NCBI RefSeq assembly: GCF_001557235.1 | Contig: NZ_LSJI01000077.1 | Coordinates: 1 to 60,126 of the forward strand | Direction: 5' to 3' | DNA from: Phenylobacterium sp. CCH9-H3 | Lineage (GTDB): Bacteria; Pseudomonadota; Alphaproteobacteria; Caulobacterales; Caulobacteraceae | Length of the DNA: 60,126 nt | Part shown: piece by piece, positions 45,600-57,055 of the stretch | Position numbering within the stretch: the stretch's first letter is position 1 | Layout of the letters: each line of letters starts with the position of its first letter | Program-made: the position numbers and the translations under genes | The notes under the pieces: model-generated | The model's database searches: none | Seen by the model: only the letters and a program-made list of their open reading frames with translations | Told to the model about the DNA's origin: nothing

Positions 45600-46582
45600 G
45601 CGCCCTCGCCGTCTCCCTCGCCGACATCGAAGCCGCCGCCGCCCGTCTGAAGGGCGTGGCCGTCGAGACGCCGCTGATCGAGAGCCCGGCGCTGAACGAG
45701 CGGTTGGGCCGGCGCGTGCTGATCAAGGCCGAGACGCTGCAGCGCGTGGGCGCCTTCAAGTTCCGCGGCGCCTACAACCGGCTCGTCCAGCTCTCCCCGG
45801 AGGAGCGCCACCGCGGCGTGGTGGCCTTCTCGTCCGGCAACCATGCCCAGGGTGTGGCGCTGGCGGCGAAGCTGCTGGGCATCCCGGCGCTGATCGTGAT
45901 GCCGGCCGACGCGCCGAAGGTGAAGGCCGAGGCCACCGCCGGCTATGGGGCGGAGGTGAAGTTCTACGACCGCCTCACCGAGAGCCGGGAGAAGATCGCC
46001 GCCGCCATCGCCGAGGAACGCGGGGCGGTGGTGGTGCCGGCGTTCGACGATCCGCACATCATCGCGGGGCAAGGGACGGCCGGGCTCGAGCTGATGGCCC
46101 AGGCGCAGGCTCGCGGCGTCACGCCCGGCGCGGTGATCGTGCCGTGCAGCGGCGGCGGCCTGCTGGCCGGGATCGCCACGGTGGTGAAGGCGCTGTCGCC
46201 GCAGACCGCGCTGATCGGCGTAGAGCCGGAGGGCTACGACGATACCCTGAAGTCGCTGCAGGCTGGCGTGCGCACGCCGATGACGCCAACCCACCGCACC
46301 CTGTGCGATGCGCTGGAGACGCCCTGCCCGGGCGAGCTGACCTTCCCGATCCTCAAGGCCACCGTGGCCGACGTCGCGGTGGTGACCGACGCCGAGGTCG
46401 CCGAGGCCATGCGCGTGGCCTTCTCGACCCTCAAGCTGGTGGTCGAGCCCGGCGGCTCGGCCGGCCTCGCCGCCCTGCTGGCGGGCAAGGTGAAGACCTC
46501 GGCCGACACGGTCGCCCTGGTCCTCTCGGGCGGCAACGTCGACCCCGAACAGTTCGCCCGGGTGCTGCGCCGCGAGCTTTAG
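45596..46582 (+). CDS. Threonine/serine dehydratase, single-domain PLP enzyme
   Basis: A 328-residue fold-type II PLP enzyme. Lys55 in [10 protein letters not shown] forms the Schiff base, SSGNHAQG (79-86) contacts the substrate carboxylate, and SGGGLLAG (185-192) grips the PLP phosphate. There is no C-terminal ACT domain, so it resembles the catabolic TdcB/serine racemase type rather than the isoleucine-sensitive IlvA. The start is GTG 45596, overlapping the VOC stop. It overlaps the convergent RND permease end by 4 nt. Product would be 2-oxobutanoate or pyruvate plus ammonia. Confidence 0.9.
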   Translation: MSALAVSLADIEAAAARLKGVAVETPLIESPALNERLGRRVLIKAETLQRVGAFKFRGAYNRLVQLSPEERHRGVVAFSSGNHAQGVALAAKLLGIPALIVMPADAPKVKAEATAGYGAEVKFYDRLTESREKIAAAIAEERGAVVVPAFDDPHIIAGQGTAGLELMAQAQARGVTPGAVIVPCSGGGLLAGIATVVKALSPQTALIGVEPEGYDDTLKSLQAGVRTPMTPTHRTLCDALETPCPGELTFPILKATVADVAVVTDAEVAEAMRVAFSTLKLVVEPGGSAGLAALLAGKVKTSADTVALVLSGGNVDPEQFARVLRREL

Positions 46583-49500
46583 AGGCGATCCTCCGGCAGG
46601 GCTTCCCGGGGTGCCTCGCGCGGGGTGACCAGCCGGGCCAGCTTGGGCTTCAGCCAGTTCTCGAAGTCATCCACGAACTCGTAGACCACCGGCACCAGCA
46701 CCAGCGACAGGACCGTCGAGGTGATCAGGCCGCCGATCACGGCCACGGCCATGGGCTGGCGGAACTCGGCGCCCTTTTCCAGCGCGAAGGCCGTGGGCAG
46801 CATGCCGGCCGCCATGGCCACGCTGGTCATCACGATGGGACGCGCCCGCTCGCGGCAGGCCTCGATCAGGGCCTCGCGCTGGGGCATGCCCTCGCGCTCG
46901 CGCTCGATGGCGTACTCGACCAGCAGGATCGAGTTCTTCGCCGCCAGGCCCATCAGCATCAGAAGGCCGATCAGCGAGGGGATCGACAGCGAGAGGTTGA
47001 AGACCAGCAGGCCCAGGAAGGCGCCGCCGATGGCCAGCGGCAGGGCCGCCAGGATCACGATCGGCTTGAAGAACGACTGGAACAGCAGCACCAGCACGCC
47101 GAAGATCAGGGCGATGCCGGCGAACAGCGCGATGCTGAACGACTGCATCATCTCGGTGAAGGCTTCCTGCTGGCCGGTCTCGGCCGGGGTCACCCCTTCG
47201 GGCAGCTTCTGCATGATCGGCAGCTTCTTCACCGCCGCCGCGGCCTGGCCCAGTTCGATGCCGTTCAGCTCGGCCTGGACGGTCTGCTGCCGCTGGCGGT
47301 TGAGGCGCTCGATCCGGGCGGGGCCGGCCTGGAACTCCACGTCGGCCACGGCCTCCAGCGTCGTCACGCCGCCGCTGGCGGTGGGCAGGCGCAGGGACTT
47401 GATCCGTTCGAGGTCGGCGCGGGCGTCGGCCGGCAGCCGGACACGGATCGGAATCCGCCGCTCGCCCGCCGTGAGCTTGGCCACGTTGGCGTCGATGTCG
47501 CCCACCGTCGCCACCCGGGCGGCCAGGGCGATGGTCTCGGCCGACACGCCCAGACGCGCGGCCTCGGCGTGGCGCGGCCGGATCACCAGTTCGGGCCCGG
47601 TGGGCGGCACCGACGGCCGGGGATCGGCGAGGACGTCCAGCGTCCGCATCTGGCGCTCGAGCTCGGTGGAGGCCGCCAGAAGCTTGGCCGGGTCTTCGCT
47701 GGTCAGGATCTGCTGGTAGCCAGCTGACCCTTGGAAATCGAGGAAGTTCACGCGCGCATCCGGAATGTCGCGCAGCTTCTGACGCAGGGCGGCGCGGATC
47801 TCGTCGCCGCTCGCGCTCCGTTTCGGATCGAGCAGGACGTTCAGGCTCGCCGAGCGGAGGTCGCCGCCGCCGCCGCCGCCGGCGAACGGGTTGGCCGGAC
47901 CCGACGAACCCACCTCGGCGAAGACGTCCGTGACCGAAGGATCGGACTTCACCGCGGCCGTAACCCGCTGGACCGTCTCCTCCATGTCCTCGACGGTCGC
48001 GCCGGGCGGGCCCTGGACGCTGACGAAGAGGTAGTCGGGGTCGCCCGCGGGCTGGAAGCCCGACGGCAGCAGCGGCACCAGGAAGATCGAGGCGATGAAG
48101 ATCACGCTGCCCACGATCGAGGCCACGATCCGGTGGTCCAGCGCCCAGGTCAGGGCACGGGCGTAGAAGCGCGGCATCGGCTTGCGCACTTCGGTGTGGG
48201 TCGTCGGCTTCAGCAGGTAGGCGGCCATCAGCGGCGTCAAAAGGCGGGCGACGAGCAGCGAGAACAGCACGGCCACGCAGACCGTCAGGCCGAACTCGCG
48301 GAAGAACTGGCCGACCATGCCGGTCATGAAGCTGACCGGGGCGAACACCACCACGATGGCCGCCGTGGTGGCGACGACCGCGAGACCGATAGCGTCGGCC
48401 CCCTGCATCGCCGCCTCGTACGGGCGCATGCCGGCCTTCACCCGCTTCTCGATGTTCTCGATCTCCACGATGGCGTCGTCGACCAGGATCCCGATCACCA
48501 GCGTCAGGGCGAGCAGGGTCACGACGTTCAGCGAAAAGCCGAACATGTTGATCACGAAGAAGGTCGGGATCAGCGACACGGGCATGGCGAAGGCGGTGAC
48601 CATGGTGGCCCGCCAGTCCCGCAGGAACAGCCACACCACCAGCGCCGCCAGGATCATGCCCTCCAGCAGCACGTGCTGGGTCGCCCGGAAGCTGTCGCGG
48701 GTTTCCTGCACCGTGGTGAAGATCCGGGTGAACTTCACGCCCGGCCGCTCCTTTTCGAGCTTCTCCAGCCGGGCCAGGACGGCGTCTTCCACCGCGATGT
48801 CCGAGGCGGCGCGGGTCTTCATCACCTGGAAGCCGACAACCGGGCGGCCGTTCAGGCGCGCGAAGCCGCGGACCTCGCCGGCGCCGTCGCCCACCTCGGC
48901 CACGTCGGTCAGCTTCACATAGCTGCCCGTGCCGGTGGGGATGGTCATCTCGCGCAGCTGGGCCAGGGTGGTGGCGGCGCCCAGGACGCGGACCGTCTGC
49001 TCGCGACCGCCAACCTCGACCCGCCCGCCGGGCACGTCCAGGTCGGCGGCGCGCAGCGCGTTGTTCACCTGGGCGGCGGTAAGCCCGCGGGCGGCGAGCT
49101 TGTCCGGGTCGATGACGACATTGATCTCGCGAGTCACGCCGCCGACGCGACGGATCTGGGCCACGCCCTTTTCCGCCTGCAGCGCGCGCGACAGGGTGTC
49201 GTCGATGAACCACGACAGCTCGACATCGGACATGGCCGGCGCCTCCACCGCAAAGGTGGTGATGGGCAGGCTGTCGAACTCCACCCGCTGCACCAGCGGC
49301 TCGTCGATCTCGCGGGGCAGGTTCGGCCGGATCTGATCGATCCGCGTCTGCACCTCGTCGGTCTTCTTCTGGAGATCCTCGCCGATCTCCAGCTCGATCA
49401 TCGTGGTCGAGACGCCCTGGGTGACGGTCGACTGGATGTTGCGCACGTTGGGGATGGACGAGACGGCGTCCTCCACCTGGCGGGTGATCTGCGTCTCGAT

Positions 49501-49707
49501 CTCGCCGGGCGCCGCGCCGCTCTGGGTGATGGTCACCGAGACCGCGGGGAACTGCACGTCCGGGAAGTTCTTCACCGCCAGACCGAAGTAGGCGATCACG
49601 CCCGCCAGGACGAGACCGACGAACAGCACCGTCACCGGCACCGGGTTCTTGATGGCCCAGGCCGAGATCTGAAGCCCGCCGCGGGGGTCGTGGGGCTGGT
49701 GGCTCAT
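46579..49707 (-). CDS. RND efflux permease (HAE1 family)
   Basis: A 1042-residue inner-membrane proton-driven pump. The layout is 12 membrane helices with two large periplasmic loops. Helix 1 is NPVPVTVLFVGLVLAGVIAYFGL. The paired aspartates of the proton relay are in LVIGILVDDAIVEIENIE (helix 4), and the helix 10 lysine is in LMLMGLAAKNSILLVEYA. It is nearest the AcrB/MdtBC group. It starts 6 nt after the adaptor gene and ends the operon OMF-adaptor-permease. Substrates may be antibiotics, dyes or detergents; they cannot be read from sequence. Confidence 0.96.
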   Translation of the reverse strand: MSHQPHDPRGGLQISAWAIKNPVPVTVLFVGLVLAGVIAYFGLAVKNFPDVQFPAVSVTITQSGAAPGEIETQITRQVEDAVSSIPNVRNIQSTVTQGVSTTMIELEIGEDLQKKTDEVQTRIDQIRPNLPREIDEPLVQRVEFDSLPITTFAVEAPAMSDVELSWFIDDTLSRALQAEKGVAQIRRVGGVTREINVVIDPDKLAARGLTAAQVNNALRAADLDVPGGRVEVGGREQTVRVLGAATTLAQLREMTIPTGTGSYVKLTDVAEVGDGAGEVRGFARLNGRPVVGFQVMKTRAASDIAVEDAVLARLEKLEKERPGVKFTRIFTTVQETRDSFRATQHVLLEGMILAALVVWLFLRDWRATMVTAFAMPVSLIPTFFVINMFGFSLNVVTLLALTLVIGILVDDAIVEIENIEKRVKAGMRPYEAAMQGADAIGLAVVATTAAIVVVFAPVSFMTGMVGQFFREFGLTVCVAVLFSLLVARLLTPLMAAYLLKPTTHTEVRKPMPRFYARALTWALDHRIVASIVGSVIFIASIFLVPLLPSGFQPAGDPDYLFVSVQGPPGATVEDMEETVQRVTAAVKSDPSVTDVFAEVGSSGPANPFAGGGGGGDLRSASLNVLLDPKRSASGDEIRAALRQKLRDIPDARVNFLDFQGSAGYQQILTSEDPAKLLAASTELERQMRTLDVLADPRPSVPPTGPELVIRPRHAEAARLGVSAETIALAARVATVGDIDANVAKLTAGERRIPIRVRLPADARADLERIKSLRLPTASGGVTTLEAVADVEFQAGPARIERLNRQRQQTVQAELNGIELGQAAAAVKKLPIMQKLPEGVTPAETGQQEAFTEMMQSFSIALFAGIALIFGVLVLLFQSFFKPIVILAALPLAIGGAFLGLLVFNLSLSIPSLIGLLMLMGLAAKNSILLVEYAIEREREGMPQREALIEACRERARPIVMTSVAMAAGMLPTAFALEKGAEFRQPMAVAVIGGLITSTVLSLVLVPVVYEFVDDFENWLKPKLARLVTPREAPREALPEDRL

Positions 49708-49713
49708 GGGGCG

Positions 49714-50793
49714 CTACTGCTTCTTGGCGGGCGCCGCGGCCGGCGGCGGCGCGGCGCCTTCGGTCGGGCGGACCAGATCGTTGTCGAGCAGGAAGGCCGC
49801 GGCGTTCTGGACGACGCGGGTTCCGGCGGGCGGGCCGCGGACGAGCTGGACGTAGCCGCCGCCGCGCGGGCCGGTCTGCACCGCCACGCGCTTCACCCGG
49901 TTGTCGGCGCCCACGGTCATCACGCTGGCGCCGTCGGCGTCGTAGCGGATCGCGGTCTCGGGCACGGCCAACGCCTGGCCCGCCGCGTCGGTGAAGACGG
50001 CGCGGGCGAAGCCGCCGGCCCGGATGTCGGGACGAACCGGCAGCAGGATCCGGACCTCGCCCAGCTTGGTCTGCGGGTCGATCTGCGGGCTGATCAGACG
50101 CACCCGGCCCTGGGCGACGGCGCCAGACGGCAGGGTCACGGTGGCGGTCTGTCCGACGCGGACGCGGGCGAGATCGGCCTCGCCCAATTCGGCCGAGAGT
50201 TCGACCTGGCCATCGCGGGCCATGCGGAACCAGGGCGTCGCGCCGCCCGCCGACAGGTCGCCGGGCCGCACGGTCTTTTCCAGGATCAGGCCGGAAACCG
50301 GCGCGGTGACGGCGAGCTTGCGCCGTTGGGTCTGCAGGTTGCGCAGGTTGGCCGCCGCCGCCTGGGCCTGGAAGCGCCGCTGGACGATCTGTTCCTGACT
50401 GAGCACGCCCTGGCCGTCGAGGTCGGCGACGCGCTTGGCCTGGTCCGCGGCCTGGGCGGCCTGGGCCTGGGAAGCGGCGATCTGGGCCTCGAGCAGCGTG
50501 GGATCCAGCTGCACCAGGGTCTGGCCGGCGCGGACATAGTCCCCGACGTCGGCGAGGACGCGGGACACACGATAGCCGGTGACCTCGGGCATGACCGCCG
50601 CCTCTTCCCGCGGGACGAGATCGCCGGACGCGGTGAGGCCGCCGACCACCGAGCGCGGCTCGATCCGGATCACCCGCACGGCGCGGGCCTGGTCCTTTTC
50701 GGACACCTTTTCGGGCGGCTTCTTGCAGGCGCTGAGCGCCAGCACGGCGGCCAGGGGCAGAAGGGCTTTGGCGAGCTTCATGCGTCGACTCAT
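49714..50793 (-). CDS. RND efflux periplasmic adaptor (membrane-fusion lipoprotein)
   Basis: A 359-residue AcrA-like protein. The signal ends in the lipobox LALSAC, so it is anchored by lipid to the inner membrane. The barrel-sandwich halves are VMPEVTGYRVSRVLADVGDYVRAGQTLVQLDP and TAPVSGLILEKTVRPGDL, flanking a coiled-coil rich in AQAAQAADQAKR. The C-terminal part ends in an Ala/Pro-rich tail. The ATG 50793 overlaps the stop of the outer-membrane gene (ATGA). It bridges the permease and the outer-membrane channel. Confidence 0.94.
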   Translation of the reverse strand: MSRRMKLAKALLPLAAVLALSACKKPPEKVSEKDQARAVRVIRIEPRSVVGGLTASGDLVPREEAAVMPEVTGYRVSRVLADVGDYVRAGQTLVQLDPTLLEAQIAASQAQAAQAADQAKRVADLDGQGVLSQEQIVQRRFQAQAAAANLRNLQTQRRKLAVTAPVSGLILEKTVRPGDLSAGGATPWFRMARDGQVELSAELGEADLARVRVGQTATVTLPSGAVAQGRVRLISPQIDPQTKLGEVRILLPVRPDIRAGGFARAVFTDAAGQALAVPETAIRYDADGASVMTVGADNRVKRVAVQTGPRGGGYVQLVRGPPAGTRVVQNAAAFLLDNDLVRPTEGAAPPPAAAPAKKQ

Positions 50794-52208
50794 TTGGCGG
50801 ATGCGTAGGCCTGGGCGGGCCAGCCGCCGCCCAGGGCCTTGTAGGCCTGGACCGAGCGGCGGAGCGCCTGGACCTGGGCCGAGGTGAGCTGGGTGCGCAC
50901 GGCGCGCCAGGCCTGCTCGGCGGAAAGGGTGGAGTTGAGATCCGTCAGGCCCCGGGCGTAGCCGATGCGGGCGGCCTGGTAGGCCTTGGCGGCGCGGGCC
51001 TCGCCCTCGGCGAGCAGGGCCACGCGGCGGCGGTCTGCGTCGAGGTTGACCAGCGCGCCCTCGGCCTCCTGGAACGCGGTCTGCACGGCCTTCTCGTAGG
51101 CCGTGACCGCCTGTTCGGTGCGGGCGTTCTGCACCTTCAGCTCGGACAACAGGCGCGGGATGGACAGCACCGGCTGCATCACCGAGCCGCCGATCGACCA
51201 GTTCTGGGTCTCGGTCGTGAAGCCCGGCTGCTCGATCCGCTGCCAGCCCAGGCCAGGGCTGAAGGTGAAGGTCGGGAAGAAGGCGAGCTGCGCCAGGCGC
51301 TGCTGGCCCGCGGCCGAGCGCACCGCCGCCTGGGCGCCGCGCACGTCGGGCCGCCGCTGCAGCAATTCGCTTGGGATCGCGGCGGGCACGGGCGGCGCCT
51401 GGCCCACCAGGGGCGGCGCGTCGATGCTGGCGGTCGGGTCGACCACGCGGCCCGCCAGGATCAGGATGGCGCGCTTCTGGACCTGGAGCTGGGCTTCCAG
51501 GGCCGCCACCTGGCTCTGGGCCTGGGCCAGGTCGCCGGCGATGCGGTCAGGTTCGGTGGTCGCGGCCAGGCCGTTCGCGGCGCGCTTGGCCGCGACGTCG
51601 TAGAGATCCTGCTGAATGCGGGCCGTCTCGCGCGCGTCGGCCAGCTGGATCGCCAGGCCCCGCGCCTGGAACCAGGCGTCGGCCGTGTCGGCCGCGATCT
51701 GGGCGCGGGTGGTCTCGTAGGCGTAGAGGACCCGATCGACCTCGGCGTTGGCGGAGCGGTAGGCGAACAGCGCACGGCCCCAGGGGTCCAGCTCCCAGCT
51801 CACGTCGAAGCCGGCCGAGTACTGGCGGGACACGCCGCTGGTGGAGAAGCCTGGAATACTGGCGGACGTGCCGCCGATCTGCTCGGTGTCGGTGCGCCGG
51901 CCCGAGGCGGTTGCATCGCCTTGCGGAAGGTATTGCAGGATCGCGGCCGTCCGCTGAGCCTTGACCTCGTCGATCCGCGAACGGGCCGTCCGGACGTCTG
52001 TATTGCGGAGCAACGCCTGTTCGATCAACGCCGTCAGTTCAGGGTCGCCATAGGCGGTCCACCAGGTGTCGAGCGCGATCGCGCCGCCCGGGACGCCGGC
52101 GGGCGCCTCGAAGCCGGCGGGCAGGCTCACGTCCGCCTTGCGCGGCGTGGCGCAAGCCGTGAGCGCAAGCGCGGTCAGGGCGATGTAGAGGCCAGGGCGG
52201 CGGATCAT
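50790..52208 (-). CDS. NodT-family outer-membrane efflux lipoprotein
   Basis: A 472-residue TolC-like channel. The lipoprotein signal is MIRRPGLYIALTALALTAC. Two copies of the outer-membrane efflux repeat follow (about 50-260 and 265-460), with DTWWTAYGDPELTALIEQALLRNTDVRTA and RRPDVRGAQAAVRSAAGQQRLAQLAFFPTFTFSPGLGW typical of the NodT group. ATG 52208 is preferred; the frame is open further upstream but without a signal peptide. It is the first gene of the efflux operon, divergent from the TetR regulator across about 170 nt. Confidence 0.93.
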   Translation of the reverse strand: MIRRPGLYIALTALALTACATPRKADVSLPAGFEAPAGVPGGAIALDTWWTAYGDPELTALIEQALLRNTDVRTARSRIDEVKAQRTAAILQYLPQGDATASGRRTDTEQIGGTSASIPGFSTSGVSRQYSAGFDVSWELDPWGRALFAYRSANAEVDRVLYAYETTRAQIAADTADAWFQARGLAIQLADARETARIQQDLYDVAAKRAANGLAATTEPDRIAGDLAQAQSQVAALEAQLQVQKRAILILAGRVVDPTASIDAPPLVGQAPPVPAAIPSELLQRRPDVRGAQAAVRSAAGQQRLAQLAFFPTFTFSPGLGWQRIEQPGFTTETQNWSIGGSVMQPVLSIPRLLSELKVQNARTEQAVTAYEKAVQTAFQEAEGALVNLDADRRRVALLAEGEARAAKAYQAARIGYARGLTDLNSTLSAEQAWRAVRTQLTSAQVQALRRSVQAYKALGGGWPAQAYASAK

Positions 52209-52381
52209 CGTCGGCAGGGCTTTGGAACCGGCGTTGTTGAACAGGACTTTGTATCCCCCGGCGCACGATCTGCGCAGGGCCCATATCCCCTGACATCGCC
52301 TCCGCCAGCGACTCTTGCGGTCACCGTGCGGCAAGCCGTCTCGCTTAAACTCCGTATGATGTAAAGTGTTTTATCTGTAAT

Positions 52382-53167
52382 GTGGCCGAGACGATGACAC
52401 GGGAATTCGCAGGCGGGGGAGACCCAAGGCGCAGCATCGATCTGCTGTGGGGCCTGTCCGAGCCCGGCCGCCGGGGCCCCAAGCCGCGCTATTCGGTCGA
52501 TCAGGTGGTGGAGGCGGCGGTGGCCGTGGCCGACGCCGAGGGGCTGCAGGCCATCTCGGTGCGCCGCATCGCCCAGGAACTCGGCGTCTCGCCGATGTCC
52601 GTCTACACCTACGTCCCCTCCAAGGCCGAGCTGGTCGGGCTGATGTTCGACCGCATCCTGGGCGAGGGCGACGTGCCACCGCCCGAGGGGCAGGGCTGGC
52701 GCGAGGCCCTGACCTTCGTGGCCTGCGAGCGCTGGCGGCTCACCGAGCGCCACCCCTGGATGCTGGACCTGGCGCTGCACCGCCCGCCGCTGGGTCCCAA
52801 CCTGGTGGCCCGGCACGAAATCGCCCTGCGCATCCTGGACGCCACTGGCCTGGACGACCTGACCAAGGACCTGGTGATCGATGTGCTGCACAGTTTCCTG
52901 GTCGGCGCCCTCTTGGAAGCGCGGGAGGCGCGTGAGGCCGAACGGGTCAGCGGCCTTACCGACGAGCAGTGGTTCGCCATGGCGGAGCCGGCGCTGACCG
53001 CCCAGCTCGACGCCGACAAATACCCTCATGTGCTGCGGCTGGGCGAGGCGTGGCGACAAGCCGACAAGGCGGTGTTCGCCGACCCGCTGTGGCGCTTCAA
53101 GTTCGGCCTCGGCGTCGTCCTCGACGGGATCGGGGCCCTCATCCAGGCGCGGGCGCCCAGGGGCTAG
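52382..53167 (+). CDS. TetR-family regulator of the divergent RND operon
   Basis: A 261-residue repressor. The DNA-binding domain is SVDQVVEAAVAVADAEGLQAISVRRIAQELGVSPMSVYTYVPSKAELVGLMF (about 38-90). The C-terminal ligand domain resembles the tetracycline-repressor-like class (TetR_C), longer than most family members. I give GTG 52382; ATG 52394 is equally possible as neither has a strong ribosome site. TAAA-GTGT-TTTA at about 52362-52373, just before the start, is a weak candidate operator. It most likely represses the efflux operon until a drug binds. Confidence 0.88.
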   Translation: MAETMTREFAGGGDPRRSIDLLWGLSEPGRRGPKPRYSVDQVVEAAVAVADAEGLQAISVRRIAQELGVSPMSVYTYVPSKAELVGLMFDRILGEGDVPPPEGQGWREALTFVACERWRLTERHPWMLDLALHRPPLGPNLVARHEIALRILDATGLDDLTKDLVIDVLHSFLVGALLEAREAREAERVSGLTDEQWFAMAEPALTAQLDADKYPHVLRLGEAWRQADKAVFADPLWRFKFGLGVVLDGIGALIQARAPRG

Positions 53168-53226
53168 CGAACCGTGCGCGTCCCCTCTAGGGTCGCGCAA
53201 CTTTCGCCCCCCAATCGAGTGAGTTG

Positions 53227-54879
<1,653 letters not shown>

Positions 54880-54958
54880 GACGCGCCGGCGCTGCGAGAA
54901 CATCTTGAGAACGTCCACGGCAGACGCTAACTGTGACGGCGAACGAGGGAGGCGCCAT

Positions 54959-55783
54959 ATGGCTGAGGCCGGCAGGATCCGTTGCGGTATCGGCGGGTGG
55001 ACCTTCGAGCCGTGGCGGGGCGTCTTCTATCCCAAGGGCCTGAAGCACGCCGCCGAGCTGGAATATGCCAGCCGGCATCTCACCGCGATCGAGATCAACG
55101 GGACCTACTATTCCAGCTTCAAGCCGGAGAGCTGGGCCAAGTGGCGCGCGGCCACGCCCGAGGGTTTCAAGTTCGCGGTGAAGGCCTCGCGGTTCTGCGT
55201 GAACCGCAAGAAGCTGACCGACGCGAAGCCCTCCATCGAGCTCTTCATGGGCCAGGGGATGGAGGAACTGGGGGACCGCCTGGGCCCCATCCTGTGGCAG
55301 TTCATGGCCACCAAGAAGTTCGACTACGACGATTTCGCCGGCTTCTTCGACCTGCTGCCCGAGACCCTGAACGGCGGCCGGCTCCAGCACGTCATCGAGG
55401 TGCGCAACGGCACCTTCGCGGACCCCAAGTTCGTGGGCCTGTGCCGCGAGCGCGGGGTCACGATCTGCGTGTCGGAGAACGAGAATTATCCCCTGATCCC
55501 CGACGTGACGGGCGACCTCGTCTACCTGCGGCTGATCTCGGCCGACGACAAGATCGAGACCGGCTATGCGCCCGCGGATCTCGACCTCTGGGCCGGGCGC
55601 TTCAGGGAATATGCGCAGGGCGGCGTCCCCGGCGACTTCACGCCGGTCGACCGCACCGGCCCGCCGGAGACGCCGCGCGACGTCTACGCCTTCGTGATCC
55701 ACGAGGGGAAGGTGCGCGCGCCGGCGGCGGCGATGGAGTTCATCCGGCGGGTGGACCCGGGGTTCCGGATCCCTGCCGATTGA
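54959..55783 (+). CDS. DUF72-family protein (TIM-barrel, YecE-like)
   Basis: A 274-residue protein of the DUF72/YecE group. It has CGIGGWTFEPWRGVFYPKGLKHAAELEYASRHLTAIEINGTYYSSFKPESWAKWRAATPEGFKFAVKAS-type order at the N-terminus, LGPILWQF and VIEVRNGTFADPKFVGLC in the middle, and a conserved C-terminal YLRL/YAFVI region. The fold is a TIM barrel and the biochemical role of the family is unknown. GAGGGAGG precedes ATG 54959. It is convergent with the EAL-like gene (6 nt gap). Confidence 0.9.
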   Translation: MAEAGRIRCGIGGWTFEPWRGVFYPKGLKHAAELEYASRHLTAIEINGTYYSSFKPESWAKWRAATPEGFKFAVKASRFCVNRKKLTDAKPSIELFMGQGMEELGDRLGPILWQFMATKKFDYDDFAGFFDLLPETLNGGRLQHVIEVRNGTFADPKFVGLCRERGVTICVSENENYPLIPDVTGDLVYLRLISADDKIETGYAPADLDLWAGRFREYAQGGVPGDFTPVDRTGPPETPRDVYAFVIHEGKVRAPAAAMEFIRRVDPGFRIPAD

Positions 55784-55789
55784 ACTTCG

Positions 55790-57055
55790 CTACGACGCCA
55801 GGCTCCGGTCGCGGACGTCCATCCAGCCCGAGAGCGACATGGGCAGTTGTTCCGGCGCCAGGGTGCGGCCGCCGACCGGCGCCGGCACCGGCGTGCAGAC
55901 TCCCGGCCCGGTGACGAACGGCACGCGCAGGCGCGCCGCCGCGTCGACTTCCGCCCGTCGGCGGACGTTGGTGACCCCCGGCCAGATGCGCCGCTGCTTA
56001 TAGTGCACCAGGTGCTCGGCGAAGCGGCGCAGGGCCGAGAGCCGGACATGGTTGTCGCCCTCGGGCAGAACGAGGGTGACGCTGTTCACCGACTCCGCCG
56101 GCAGCTTCTCGATTTCGAATCCCGGGTCTGTGACCCGCAGGTCGATGGTCCCGAAATGCGGTTCCAGCAGCGCGCGCGCCTGCCGCAGGCCCGTGAAGGC
56201 TGGATCGCGGGGCACGTCATAGATGGTGGCGGCCAGTTCGCTCCGCCGCTCGACCGGCAACTCGGCCAGGAGGGCCAGGTAGGCGTCGCGAAGCGACGGC
56301 CGCGCCAGGCTGGTGAAGCAGATGGGCACGAAGATCAGCGGGCCCTTCGGCCGCTCCGACAGCAAGCGGGCGGCGATCCGCACGCAGTCGGCGTCGAAGG
56401 CGCTCGGCTCCTTCGGCATATGCTCGGCGCCGTCCACCACGCTGAGGTGGGTTTTCGCGTTCTGCGGGACGTACATCACCACGTCGCCATAGAAGACGCT
56501 GCGGGGAATGAAATAGACGCCCTGCACGCCCTCCCAGGCCGGGGGCGGCGGCGGAAGCGGCTCCAGCAGCTGACGCTTCAGGGACGACGCCGGGCGCCAC
56601 TCCGCCTCCGCCGGGGCCGTTGCCGTCTCGGCGACGTCTTCCGCCCCGGCGCGGCACTCGGGCAGGATGCGGGTGAGCCGCCCCCCCGCGGGCAGCAGGC
56701 TCGGGTCGGCGATGGCGTCGACCACCTGCCGGGAATCCAAAGCCGCGAAGGCGGTCACGGCGGCGTGCGTCCCCTCGAACACGAGGAGGGCGACCTCGCC
56801 CTCCTCGGCCGTGCCGAACAGATGCCGCTGCAGTTCGTCCGACAGACGGCGCAGTTCAGCGAGGTCGAGTTCGTCGGACCGCGGATCGGTGAGCAGGAAG
56901 CTGACGTCGGTGAGCGGCGCGAACCGACGCGGCCAGGACCAGCGAGTTTCAAGATAGGCGCTGGCGAACTTGTGGACGAGTTGCTCAAGCGCGGGCAGCG
57001 GCATCAGATCGCCGTGCCCGGAGACGTCCACGCGGAGGCAGGCAACGGCGGTCAC
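55790..57055 (-). CDS. Probable degenerate EAL-like domain protein
   Basis: A 421-residue cytosolic protein that I do not recognise by name. The N-terminal part (about 20-150) looks like an alpha/beta region (LRVDVSGHGDLMPLP, VALLVFEGTHAAVTAFAAL). The C-terminal part (about 180-410) follows the rhythm of EAL domains: FVPICFTSLARPSLRDAY..L for the N-S-x-L strand, RVTDPGFEIEKLP where active enzymes have D-D-F-G, and WPGVTNVRRRAEVDAA where they have E-G-V-E-T. The catalytic Glu and Asp residues are missing, so it should not cut c-di-GMP. The EAL relation is inference from pattern only. Confidence 0.55.
   Translation of the reverse strand: MTAVACLRVDVSGHGDLMPLPALEQLVHKFASAYLETRWSWPRRFAPLTDVSFLLTDPRSDELDLAELRRLSDELQRHLFGTAEEGEVALLVFEGTHAAVTAFAALDSRQVVDAIADPSLLPAGGRLTRILPECRAGAEDVAETATAPAEAEWRPASSLKRQLLEPLPPPPPAWEGVQGVYFIPRSVFYGDVVMYVPQNAKTHLSVVDGAEHMPKEPSAFDADCVRIAARLLSERPKGPLIFVPICFTSLARPSLRDAYLALLAELPVERRSELAATIYDVPRDPAFTGLRQARALLEPHFGTIDLRVTDPGFEIEKLPAESVNSVTLVLPEGDNHVRLSALRRFAEHLVHYKQRRIWPGVTNVRRRAEVDAAARLRVPFVTGPGVCTPVPAPVGGRTLAPEQLPMSLSGWMDVRDRSLAS

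Noticed and set aside
47731..50808. 1025-codon plus-strand frame opposite the RND permease and adaptor
   Set aside because: Composition (His, Asp, Gly, Arg) is that of antisense shadows; it covers two certain genes.
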